From: Nitrospirae bacterium RBG_13_39_12
GTDB taxonomy: Bacteria > Nitrospirota > Thermodesulfovibrionia > Thermodesulfovibrionales > SM23-35
Assembly (NCBI GenBank): GCA_001805125.1
Contig: MHEF01000168.1
Location: 1-8,769, forward strand
Length of the DNA stretch: 8,769 bases
Direction: 5' to 3'
Shown: in pieces, positions 1 to 5,798 of the stretch
Layout of the letters: every line of letters starts with the position of its first letter
Numbering within the stretch: the first letter of the stretch is position 1
Program-made: the position numbers and the translations under genes
The notes under the pieces: model-generated
The model's input: only the letters and a program-made list of their open reading frames with translations
Databases searched by the model: none
What the model was told of the DNA's origin: nothing

Positions 1-1244
1 CAGCTACTGAGGTACAGAGTCCCGTTTCAGGCAATGGAGGCATAGTAAGTGGAAGTGTTGGCTTTGCAAGCGCGCGACAACAACACCTTAATAGTGCACT
101 ATTTAACTCTACTTATAATGGTGTAGTGCAATTTCCTACCACCAATCTTAATCCTGTAGAGGATACGATAGACCTCTGGTATTATCCAAATTATGATCTT
201 CCCAATAATGCAGACGAAACCAAACATCTGTTTTATTGTTACAAAGATGCTACTAACTATGCACTTATTAAGATAGTTAACAATAGATTGAGGTTTAGAA
301 TTGTGGAAAATGGTACTAACCACACAGTAACTACTACTGCCTTAGGGGAAGGAAATACATGGTATCACATTGTATGCACGTTTGGGCCAGATGGGATGCA
401 TATCTACATAAACGATAAAGAAGCCAACTACGCTGTTAGTGACGGGCTTGGCTATACAGGGAGAATTATTAATGGGGGTTTACCTACATATTTCCAGATC
501 GGTAATATAAGTGCGGCTAATACGAGGTACTGCAATGGTTATATAGACGAACTAAGGGTTTATGGTTATCAAGGCAGCCCCTCATATCTTGAATTTCTTG
601 TTGATTGTCCTGTGGATATTCAAGTTATAGATCCCAATGGAAAAATTGTTGATAAGTTCAGAAATGAAATATGGGGTGCTCAATATATTGAAAGCGATTT
701 TAATGGTGATGGCAGTTTAGATGATAAGATTATCATTCCAAATCCCAGGCAAGGTAACTACACTGTTTTAGTAATTCCAGAGCCTGGTGCAGACCCAACA
801 GATGTATATACCTTAAAGGTTATAAATGGTGAGACTAAATTAATAATTACACAGAATGCTCCTATTGGAGATATTGATGGTGAGGAAACGTTCGGGATTA
901 CTTTTACGAGTGAGGGGGTAAAGTTAGCAAAACTTCTTAGCCCTCAGAATCACGCAGTATTGTCAAACCCTGTGACTTTTGATTGGGAAAGTATTGGTTA
1001 TGATGGGTTCAGAATAGAATTTTCATTAGATGCGCAATTTAAGAAACATAAGAAAAATTTAATAATTCCCAATGGATGGGAATGGATATCGGAGACTCAG
1101 TATACTCCAACAGAAGAAGAATGGAACCGTCTCGTAAAAATGGCCAAAAGAAATCGTGCTATATACTGGAGAGTAATTGCAACAGATGCAGAGGGTAATA
1201 TTGGGTCGAGTGAGACAAGAAGTTTCTCTTTAAACTCTCAATAA
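1..1244 (+). CDS. LamG-like jellyroll multidomain extracellular protein, C-terminal part (5' end outside window)
   Basis: The reading frame is open from the left edge (first full codon at position 3) to a TAA at 1242-1244, giving 413 visible residues; the start lies outside. A GTG at 126 is in frame but falls inside the jellyroll domain, so it is not the true start. Visible residues about 25-190 look like a LamG/concanavalin-A-like jellyroll, with the typical closing motif GYIDELRVYG at 179-188. Residues about 200-290 form a second beta-rich domain with a calcium-loop-like DFNGDGSLDD at 232-241. Residues about 305-411 resemble an Ig/fibronectin-III-like domain (YWRVIATDAEGNIG near the end). 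No catalytic motif is visible. This architecture is usual for secreted or surface proteins that bind glycans or other ligands, but the substrate is unknown. A weak terminator follows. Confidence 0.85.
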   Translation, partial: ATEVQSPVSGNGGIVSGSVGFASARQQHLNSALFNSTYNGVVQFPTTNLNPVEDTIDLWYYPNYDLPNNADETKHLFYCYKDATNYALIKIVNNRLRFRIVENGTNHTVTTTALGEGNTWYHIVCTFGPDGMHIYINDKEANYAVSDGLGYTGRIINGGLPTYFQIGNISAANTRYCNGYIDELRVYGYQGSPSYLEFLVDCPVDIQVIDPNGKIVDKFRNEIWGAQYIESDFNGDGSLDDKIIIPNPRQGNYTVLVIPEPGADPTDVYTLKVINGETKLIITQNAPIGDIDGEETFGITFTSEGVKLAKLLSPQNHAVLSNPVTFDWESIGYDGFRIEFSLDAQFKKHKKNLIIPNGWEWISETQYTPTEEEWNRLVKMAKRNRAIYWRVIATDAEGNIGSSETRSFSLNSQ

Positions 1245-1250
1245 TTATTC

Positions 1251-1275
1251 GAATTAAAAAACGAACTTTTAATTC
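1251..1275 (+). terminator. AT-rich hairpin just after the LamG gene
   Basis: GAATTAAAA (1251-1259) and TTTTAATTC (1267-1275) form a perfect 9-bp stem with a 7-nt loop, beginning 6 bases after the stop codon. The stem is almost all A-T and is followed by a pyrimidine run, so termination strength is doubtful. Confidence 0.4.
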
Positions 1276-1307
1276 CTTTCTTATACTATTATTAACACTT
1301 TTTCTTT

Positions 1308-1330
1308 GGAGTGCCCGACTCCTTTCGTTT
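1308..1330 (+). terminator. Possible second weak terminator hairpin
   Basis: GGAGT (1308-1312) pairs with ACTCC (1318-1322) around a 5-nt loop and is followed by a T-rich stretch (TTTCGTTTT). It is short but correctly arranged as a back-up terminator for the gene to its left. Confidence 0.3.
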
Positions 1331-1492
1331 TATAAGTCAAGTTTGAATACCCAGACGTGGGAATATGATAAATTGAAAAACCAACCATATACCGATAATC
1401 CCTATTAATAAAAGCCAGTCACCCATTTGTATGCAATCCTTTATATATTCTAACAAAATTATGCGTTTTAATTAATTAAATTTATATGAATA

Positions 1493-1512
1493 TTTTATTA
1501 ATATTAATAAAA
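1493..1512. repeat. Perfect 20-bp AT-only palindrome
   Basis: TTTTATTAAT followed by its exact reverse complement ATTAATAAAA. Base composition makes such a palindrome easier by chance, and no function is assigned. Confidence 0.5.
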
Positions 1513-1529
1513 GGTACAGAGGATTATCA

Positions 1530-1630
1530 GGGACATACCCCGCATTTCAAAAAATATAGAGATGGAAGATGGGAAATATGGGATGTGTCCATAGATTTAA
1601 CTCATATTCAAGAAACAAGACCTGACCCTC
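1530..1630. repeat. Short motifs resembling ends of REP/RAYT-type elements
   Basis: The interval carries GGGACATACCCCG (1530-1542), an imperfect inverted partner GGGATGTGTCC (1580-1590), and on the minus strand GAGGGTCAGGTCTTG (1616-1630). Sequences of the type GGGTCAGGTCTTG and GGGACATACCCC recur in many bacterial genomes beside Y1-transposase (RAYT) genes. The segment starts shortly after HsdM similarity ends, which suggests an insertion-derived replacement. No transposase gene is present. The recognition is from memory. Confidence 0.3.
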
Positions 1631-1660
1631 AATAGTCTCATAAGGAATTTGCGTAGTATG

Positions 1661-1732
1661 CTCACCCCTGATTTTACAGACAGCTTCCCATATCCATGTT
1701 TCAAGGGTGTTTATGTCTAAGATATTGGGCAT
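1661..1732 (-). pseudogene. 5' remnant of a type I restriction-modification methyltransferase (HsdM-like) gene
   Basis: An ATG at 1732, with AAGG five bases upstream, opens a frame whose first 24 codons read MPNILDINTLETWIWEAVCK then IRGE. This matches from memory the start of HsdM-type N6-adenine methyltransferases, which usually carry LETWLWEAACKIRG near residue 10 before continuing DAPKYKDYILPLIFLKRL. Here the match stops after IRGE; the frame runs on through unrelated sequence to a TGA at 1547-1549, 61 codons in total against roughly 500 or more for HsdM. No methylase motifs (NPPF/NPPY) follow. It is therefore read as a decayed fragment whose tail was replaced by foreign DNA containing REP/RAYT-like motifs. 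It lies on the same strand as, and downstream of, the MntA-HepT pair. Confidence 0.5.
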
Positions 1733-1764
1733 ATAATCCTTTAAAAAGATGTTTTCAAAGGGAA

Positions 1765-1848
1765 TTATAGCTCAGTTAAGAAGGAATATAAAGAAGGAGT
1801 TTTATCAAGTTCTTTAAGGAGTTTTCGGGTGCAGTGGATAATTCTCAT
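1765..1848 (-). pseudogene. Possible 5' remnant of a DUF6933-family gene
   Basis: An ATG at 1848, with AAGAGG a few bases upstream, opens a 27-codon frame reading MRIIHCTRKLLKELDKTPSL then YSFLTEL, ending in TAA. The pattern M-x-I-x-CT-x-KLLKEL followed by LYS resembles, from memory, the start of DUF6933 proteins, which normally go on with a WHANLL-like segment and total well over 100 residues. Similarity fades after the YS and the frame stops at once, so this looks like a truncated relic. It sits between hepT and the hsdM remnant on the same strand, 34 bases past the hepT stop. With so short a match, chance similarity remains possible. Confidence 0.3.
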
Positions 1849-1882
1849 AGACCTCTTGTGGTATGGGTTCGTTACGGGATAT

Positions 1883-2230
1883 TTACAAGCTTTCGTGTTT
1901 GAGAAGGGCTGAGATTTTTCTCTTGAGGGCTGGTATTTGCTTCTTTGCTGTTTTCCATACTATTTCAATATCAACGCCAAAATATTCGTGAATAACTTTA
2001 TTCCTCATGCCGACTATTTCCCTCCACGGGATGTTAGGAGCTTTATCCTTTACCGATTTTGGGATGTGCTTGGCAGCCTCTCCAATTATCTCAATGCTCC
2101 TGACAACTGCGTTCAAGGTTTTTCTGTCAAGCAAAAAATCCTTATAGCTCATGCCCTGAATGAATGACGCCACATCGTTTATTGATTCAAAAATGTCATG
2201 TAGGTAATCTCTGTATTCTCTTTTCTTCAC
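1883..2230 (-). CDS. hepT: HepT-like toxin, HEPN-domain RNase (DUF86)
   Basis: A 115-residue alpha-helical protein of the DUF86/HepT family. The HEPN catalytic signature R-x4-H-x-Y is intact as RNKVIHEY (R76, H81, Y83), and the segment around IEIIGEAAKHIP is also typical. Characterised HepT toxins are ribonucleases held in check by the partner nucleotidyltransferase MntA, which AMPylates the tyrosine of this motif. The start is GTG at 2228-2230, overlapping the mntA stop as GTGA, so translation is probably coupled; no strong Shine-Dalgarno of its own is visible. The length is normal for the family. It is the second gene of a two-gene operon, and only gene remnants lie downstream. All catalytic residues are present, so the module looks functional. 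Activity on a particular RNA cannot be told from sequence. Confidence 0.9.
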   Translation of the reverse strand: MKKREYRDYLHDIFESINDVASFIQGMSYKDFLLDRKTLNAVVRSIEIIGEAAKHIPKSVKDKAPNIPWREIVGMRNKVIHEYFGVDIEIVWKTAKKQIPALKRKISALLKHESL

Positions 2231-2520
2231 ACGTATACCACTTCTTCAAGAATTCGTTTGCCGATATAGGGTTTCAGGGCCTCCTTTGTAACAAGATCAA
2301 CCTTCACACCTAATAAGGTTGCAAGATATTCCTCAAGCTGGAGGAATTCGATAAAATCTACAGATCTACGAAACGTCACCAGAATATCAATATCACTTTT
2401 CTTCTTCGGTTTACCTCTGACATACGAGCCGAAAACACCGATTTCCTTCACTTTGTATTGAGATTTCAGGATATCCATGTTTTTTGCAATGATGTTTTTT
2501 ATCTCATCAAGGTTTTTCAT
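2227..2520 (-). CDS. mntA: MntA-like antitoxin, minimal nucleotidyltransferase
   Basis: A small Pol-beta-superfamily nucleotidyltransferase of about 97 residues. The motif GS-x10-DxD is complete: GSYVRG then KKKSDID, with Gly31, Ser32, Asp43 and Asp45 in this numbering. A third likely metal-binding Asp75 lies in VKVDLV. In the HEPN/MNT toxin-antitoxin family this enzyme neutralises HepT by transferring AMP to it. Two starts are possible. The ATG at 2529 abuts GAGGA (2530-2534) with no spacer, whereas the ATG at 2520 lies 9 bases from it; the second is preferred, while the first would give 100 residues. A candidate promoter lies just upstream at 2558-2586. The gene overlaps hepT by four bases and sits downstream of tRNA-Ala on the same strand. 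Confidence 0.9.
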   Translation of the reverse strand: MKNLDEIKNIIAKNMDILKSQYKVKEIGVFGSYVRGKPKKKSDIDILVTFRRSVDFIEFLQLEEYLATLLGVKVDLVTKEALKPYIGKRILEEVVYV

Positions 2521-2529
2521 TTTTGCCAT

Positions 2530-2534
2530 TCCTC
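2530..2534 (-). promoter_or_regulatory. Ribosome-binding site deciding the mntA start
   Basis: GAGGA on the minus strand directly touches the first ATG (2527-2529) and lies 9 bases before the second ATG (2518-2520). The spacing favours the second ATG. Confidence 0.6.
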
Positions 2535-2557
2535 ATATATCTTGGTCTTTGATTCTA

Positions 2558-2586
2558 ATTTTACCTTTCATCAAAAGAGAAAGCAA
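2558..2586 (-). promoter_or_regulatory. Candidate promoter of mntA-hepT
   Basis: The minus strand shows TTGCTT (2586-2581), a 17-bp spacer and TAAAAT (2563-2558), with start of transcription expected near 2551 and a leader of about 30 bases to the preferred ATG. The -10 matches 5 of 6 and the -35 only 3 of 6. Read-through from tRNA-Ala is an alternative source of transcript. Confidence 0.4.
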
Positions 2587-2627
2587 AGGTTTTAAAAGCT
2601 CGTAAAGGTTTACAAATAAAATATCAT

Positions 2628-2703
2628 TGGTGGACGGTAGGGGATTCGAACCCCCGACCCCAACGTTGCGAACGTTGTGCTCTCCCAGCTGAGCTAACCG
2701 CCC
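2628..2703 (-). tRNA. tRNA-Ala (anticodon CGC)
   Basis: A full cloverleaf on the minus strand: acceptor GGGCGGT pairs with ACCGTCC, including the G3:U70 wobble pair that marks alanine tRNAs. The D-arm is GCTC..GAGC, the anticodon stem CAACG/CGTTG encloses loop TTCGCAA (anticodon CGC at 2668-2670), and the T-arm is GGGGG-TTCGAAT-CCCCT. CCA is encoded (2628-2630). It reads codon GCG. Its 3' end faces the mntA-hepT and remnant region, a common layout where accessory DNA accumulates beside a tRNA, though no repeated tRNA 3' end is seen within the window. Confidence 0.97.
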
Positions 2704-2733
2704 ACATGAAAATACATACAGCACCAATCCGCT

Positions 2734-2763
2734 ATTATAAAGATATATTGGATATCTTAACAA
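2734..2763 (-). promoter_or_regulatory. Candidate promoter of tRNA-Ala
   Basis: The minus strand shows TTGTTA (2763-2758), an 18-bp spacer and a perfect TATAAT (2739-2734), 30 bases before the mature 5' end of the tRNA. The spacer contains a small inverted repeat, AGATAT/ATATCT (2741-2746 and 2752-2757). Confidence 0.5.
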
Positions 2764-2853
2764 GTTATCTTTAAGTGTAATATAGTTGCACATAATCAAA
2801 GATTATGTTTATTGTTTATAGTGTCATATCTTAAAAAGAACTGTACTCTTCAA

Positions 2854-2942
2854 GTCATTCCTGCGGAAGCAGGAATCCAGAAAAGGAACTGGGTTCCCGT
2901 TTCCACTGGAAAACCTGGATGCCGCATCAAGTGCGGCATGAC
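2854..2942. repeat. REP-like composite palindromic extragenic element
   Basis: The 89-bp unit is bounded by GTCAT (2854-2858) and ATGAC (2938-2942). It has an 8-bp hairpin ATTCCTGC-GGAA-GCAGGAAT (2857-2876) and a second 8-bp hairpin ATGCCGCA-TCAAG-TGCGGCAT (2919-2939). ATCCAG (2875-2880) pairs with CTGGAT (2915-2920), and a small inner stem GGAAC/GTTCC lies between. The ends GTCATTCC..GGAATCCAG and CCTGGATGCC..GGCATGAC match a widespread class of dispersed palindromic repeats. Only one copy is in this window. Confidence 0.75.
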
Positions 2943-3099
2943 ACAATAAAAGGTGTGTAGAACCGTTAGGGACATTACAATAGTATGATGGGTTCAATGC
3001 GAGTACTACAAATAGATTATTTTTAATGTTATAATATTTTCTCCAAAATCAAGCTGGAGTCAATTCGATGTTTTCCATCTTGGTATTTAAAACAAAATT

Positions 3100-3178
<79 letters not shown>

Positions 3179-3358
3179 GATAACAATATATTGTAAACTC
3201 CAGACTCTCTAACTTTCAGATTGTCTAACCCGGATTATTCACAGATTTTTATGATATGAGCCGAGATAGAGTATCATCGCTCATTTAAAAAATAATGGAA
3301 TGGAAAGCGGAAGTTATTATTCAAAAAGACTTCATGTTAGAACAAGAATGAAATATTG

Positions 3359-4585
3359 TCAGGGCTTTATGCGGATAGTATAAATCATCCCCAGGTATTC
3401 ATCGCCGTTATAGACAGGGACAAGGAAAAGATGTCCGTAATTCCCTTCAATCAGGGGGATGTCAAACGATGTCTCTTTTTTCTCATCTATTGCTTTGAGG
3501 AAAATATCGTCACCTGTTTTCCTTTTTAAATTGTAATCGTAATTTATTAAGCTGTTTTCCTTTGGATATCCGAAGAGGTTGACCCCTTTTGCATCAGCCC
3601 ATTGAATAGAGTAGAGTCCTGGATATGTCGTATAGAAATATTTGAAAAGAGCAAGGACTTTCTCATCCTCGCCTTTTAGCATGGCGTTCTGGAGACTTTT
3701 ATCTTCAGAAAATTTTCTTAATGATTCATCATGGGAAACTAACCCAATTTCCGGAAGTCCTTTTTTTGCAGATAAAGCATCTCCGCTGACTACCTGTACA
3801 ACTACTATCCGCCATTCTGTGCCATGAAGTTCAAAAGTAGACCAGTGGGCATTCTTTGTAACGCTTTTTTTAAGTCCTGTAGCCAGGAATTCATATGTTC
3901 CCGAGCCTGATCTCTTCTGTGCAATCATTTTCCCGAGATTAAGGAGCTGGCTGAAAGGCCTGTAAACAGGGTCTTCGAAAAGGTTTCTGCCGATTTCTTC
4001 AGTATCGGGATCAAAAAGTATTCTGCCGTTTTTATCCATTACCCATATATCAAACGGAAGCCCCTGTATAGCCGGGGTAATAATTTTCGAGAGAAATGAC
4101 TCTGGCCTGATAAGTATGCTGACAGAACCGGTCATTTTGTCGTGGTGTGAAAAAACAGGGTGCTCAAGGTCAACTGCATCAAACCCTTCTACTGACCGGA
4201 ACACTTCACTTAATATAGGTTTTTTAGTTTTGTGGATGCGAATGACCTGCTCCTGTTTACTGATATCTGACCCCTCAAATTTCCTGTATCCTTCCGGCTC
4301 AATGATTAGCATTTTTCCGTTCATGTCAACAGTTGCACAGTCAACTGCATAAGGGTTCGAGGCACATAAATCGAGAAGGATTTTTCTTGCCTCCGGACTC
4401 TGAATGCCAACCTTCGATATTTTGTCAGTTGCATTGGAAAGATCGGTATCCATCTTATTAAGGACAGTTGATATTTCTTCCTGGAGACTTGAGAGAATAG
4501 GCGGAACATCACTTTTAGTATCAGCCGCAGTGATTGATGTTATAAATAATAGGAAAAACGCAATAAAGATCAAAGTCTTTTTCAT
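3359..4585 (-). CDS. Exported stand-alone Cache-domain sensor protein
   Basis: 408 residues. The N-terminus has KK, a hydrophobic core (TLIFIAFFLLFITSI) and a plausible signal-peptidase site after ITA (residue 20). A helical segment (about 28-75) precedes two PAS-like folds of dCache type: about 78-170 (with DCATVDMNGKMLII) and about 178-265 (DIWVMDKNGRILFDPD, later TEWRIVVVQ). A third Cache-like unit spans about 295-408 (GLYSIQWADAKGVNLFGYP, then PVYNGDEYLGMIYTI). There is no second transmembrane segment, HAMP, kinase, GGDEF or chemotaxis signalling domain, so it is a periplasmic ligand-binding protein without an obvious output module. Ligand and partner are unknown. No clear Shine-Dalgarno precedes the ATG (upstream bases CAGACAAAA). 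It is divergent from rplM. Confidence 0.85.
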   Translation of the reverse strand: MKKTLIFIAFFLLFITSITAADTKSDVPPILSSLQEEISTVLNKMDTDLSNATDKISKVGIQSPEARKILLDLCASNPYAVDCATVDMNGKMLIIEPEGYRKFEGSDISKQEQVIRIHKTKKPILSEVFRSVEGFDAVDLEHPVFSHHDKMTGSVSILIRPESFLSKIITPAIQGLPFDIWVMDKNGRILFDPDTEEIGRNLFEDPVYRPFSQLLNLGKMIAQKRSGSGTYEFLATGLKKSVTKNAHWSTFELHGTEWRIVVVQVVSGDALSAKKGLPEIGLVSHDESLRKFSEDKSLQNAMLKGEDEKVLALFKYFYTTYPGLYSIQWADAKGVNLFGYPKENSLINYDYNLKRKTGDDIFLKAIDEKKETSFDIPLIEGNYGHLFLVPVYNGDEYLGMIYTIRIKP

Positions 4586-4609
4586 TTTTGTCTGAATAAT
4601 TATATTGAG

Positions 4610-4636
4610 TTTATATAATTAATAAATCACAGTCAA
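4610..4636 (-). promoter_or_regulatory. Candidate promoter of the Cache-domain gene
   Basis: The minus strand shows TTGACT (4636-4631), a short 15-bp spacer and TATAAA (4615-4610), about 24 bases before the ATG. A TATAAT at 4604-4599 is even closer to the start codon and would give a nearly leaderless mRNA. The spacing is suboptimal. Confidence 0.3.
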
Positions 4637-4790
4637 GGTTCCGAGGCTCAGAGCTTGTCCTGTTTCTTCATTTATGCTAAAGTCCATTAAGTCAAAGTTC
4701 ATTATCATCTACGAAGTTTTTATCAATTTATTTTTATATAGTGGATATTTATTTAAAATAGAGTTATCTTTGTTGAACTGAAGCACCTTA

Positions 4791-4820
4791 TTGACAATTT
4801 ACTATTGATTAGATTATTTT
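4791..4820 (+). promoter_or_regulatory. Candidate promoter of rplM-rpsI
   Basis: A perfect TTGACA (4791-4796) is followed after 18 bp by TATTTT (4815-4820), an imperfect -10. The predicted transcript would start about 27 bases before the GTG start of rplM. Confidence 0.5.
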
Positions 4821-4838
4821 AATTATCTTAATATTTTT

Positions 4839-4848
4839 AAGGAAGGTG
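4839..4848 (+). promoter_or_regulatory. Strong ribosome-binding site deciding the rplM start
   Basis: AAGGAAGGTG lies 5 bases before GTG at 4854. An ATG at 4849-4851 is out of frame and closes within three codons (ATG ACG TGA), so the GTG is the start. Confidence 0.75.
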
Positions 4849-4853
4849 ATGAC

Positions 4854-5282
4854 GTGAAGACTCTTTTTGCCAAAAAAGGCGATGTTGAAAAAAAGTGGTA
4901 TATTGTTGATGCTAAAGACGCAATACTTGGGAGACTTGCAGTCAAGATTGCCAATTGTCTGCGCGGCAAAAACAAGCCTATATTTACTCCTAATAGTGAT
5001 ACAGGCGATTTTGTTATTGTTATAAATGCGGAAAAAGTAAAACTAACTGGAAAGAAACTTGATAATAAGGTTTACTACAGCCACTCAGGCTATCCGGGTG
5101 GGATAAAGTCTGAGACTGCAAGGGATCGTCTGGGCAGGTATCCTGAAAAGGTTATAACTGATGCGGTGTGGGGTATGATTCCAAAGGGGAGGCTCGGGAG
5201 GGCGATGATAAAGAAGCTTAAGGTATACAAGGGATCTGAACACCCTCATGAAGCACAAAAGCCGGAGATATTGTCCGCTTAG
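4854..5282 (+). CDS. rplM: 50S ribosomal protein L13
   Basis: 142 residues, the normal length for bacterial L13, an early-assembling 23S rRNA-binding protein of the large subunit. Family landmarks are KKWYIVDAKDAILGRLAV near the N-terminus, LRGKNKP (37-43), the HSGYPGG loop in the middle and the AVWGMIPKGRLGR segment near residue 120. The start is GTG with a strong Shine-Dalgarno. It is the first gene of the pair with rpsI, 35 bases apart, the arrangement conserved in most bacteria. A promoter-like TTGACA element lies upstream. Confidence 0.98.
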   Translation: MKTLFAKKGDVEKKWYIVDAKDAILGRLAVKIANCLRGKNKPIFTPNSDTGDFVIVINAEKVKLTGKKLDNKVYYSHSGYPGGIKSETARDRLGRYPEKVITDAVWGMIPKGRLGRAMIKKLKVYKGSEHPHEAQKPEILSA

Positions 5283-5317
5283 GTAAAAAGACGGGTTCGA
5301 AAATAAAGGAGTTATAA

Positions 5318-5710
5318 ATGACCGAAATTAAATATAATGCAACTGGAAGAAGAAAGACATCGGTAGCAAGTGTGAGTATTTCACCCGGGGATGGACAGAT
5401 AGTTGTAAATAAAAAACCTGTAGATACTTACTTCCCCAGAGAAACTTTGAGGATGATGATACGGCAGCCCATCGAGCTTGCCGGCATAACAGGGAAGTAT
5501 AATATTACTGCAAAGGTTACCGGAGGCGGCCTCACAGGTCAGGCAGGTGCAGTAAGGCACGGGATATCCAGAGCGATTGTTGATATGAACAGCGACCTGC
5601 GCCTAAGGCTCAAGAAAGAAGGATTTCTTACCAGAGACCCCAGGGAAAAAGAGAGGAAAAAATACGGGCAGAAAGGCGCACGCAGGAGATTCCAGTTCTC
5701 AAAGAGATAA
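5318..5710 (+). CDS. rpsI: 30S ribosomal protein S9
   Basis: 130 residues, the full family length. S9 is a small-subunit head protein whose C-terminal tail reaches the P-site tRNA. The N-terminal ATGRRKTSVASV motif and the C-terminal TRDPREKERKKYGQKGARR region are present, and the protein ends in the conserved SKR. AAAGGAG (5305-5311) lies 6 bases before the ATG. It is co-directional with rplM and almost certainly cotranscribed. No clear terminator separates it from argC. Confidence 0.98.
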   Translation: MTEIKYNATGRRKTSVASVSISPGDGQIVVNKKPVDTYFPRETLRMMIRQPIELAGITGKYNITAKVTGGGLTGQAGAVRHGISRAIVDMNSDLRLRLKKEGFLTRDPREKERKKYGQKGARRRFQFSKR

Positions 5711-5798
5711 TGTTCATACCTCTTGAGTCAGACCCTGGAAGTCAGGCTGGGATAAGTCAGAAAAAATATGTTTTTTTACCGGTGTTCTATTATTTGTC

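Larger units (their letters stand above)
1245..1546. other. AT-rich intergenic stretch without a supported gene
   Basis: This 302-base gap holds the two weak terminators after the LamG gene and a perfect 20-bp all-A/T palindrome at 1493-1512. It also holds a plus-strand reading frame open from about 1215 to a TAA at 1406-1408. The translation of that frame has a hydrophobic run (LILLLTLFLW) and then a polar tail, but no ATG or GTG, and its only TTG lies near the end. It could be a relic of a small membrane protein or chance. No RNA gene is recognised. Confidence 0.5.
2704..3099. other. Intergenic region between the two tRNA genes
   Basis: No protein gene is supported in these 396 bases. They hold the tRNA-Ala promoter (2734-2763), a perfect hairpin CATAATC-AAA-GATTATG (2791-2807), the composite palindromic repeat (2854-2942), and a perfect TATAAT at 3030-3035 that may serve tRNA-Pro but has no convincing -35. 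A small dyad CTCCA/TGGAG (3041-3045 and 3055-3059) would lie in that tRNA leader. Confidence 0.6.

Noticed and set aside
99..323. 74-codon minus-strand frame antisense to the LamG domain
   Set aside because: It is a shadow of the well-supported plus-strand coding sequence, with no recognisable family.
1766..1785. TAGCTCAGTT, like a tRNA D-arm
   Set aside because: No acceptor, anticodon or T-arm can be built around it; not a tRNA.
1790..1831. Direct repeat AAGGAGTTTT, two copies about 21 bp apart
   Set aside because: Ten-base repeat inside the antisense of the small DUF6933-like stub; too short to treat as an element.
2631..2660. tRNA-Ala 3' end as an integration site
   Set aside because: No second copy of the tRNA 3' segment was found in the window, so att sites cannot be claimed.
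2533..2799. An 88-codon minus-strand open frame
   Set aside because: It runs straight through tRNA-Ala; the peptide GRLAQLGEHNVRNVGVGG is a translated tRNA, a known artefact.
3251..3284. Mutually exclusive hairpins ATGATA/TATCAT and ATGAGC/GCTCAT after tRNA-Pro
   Set aside because: Short A-T-rich stems with no T-run; too weak to call a terminator or riboswitch.
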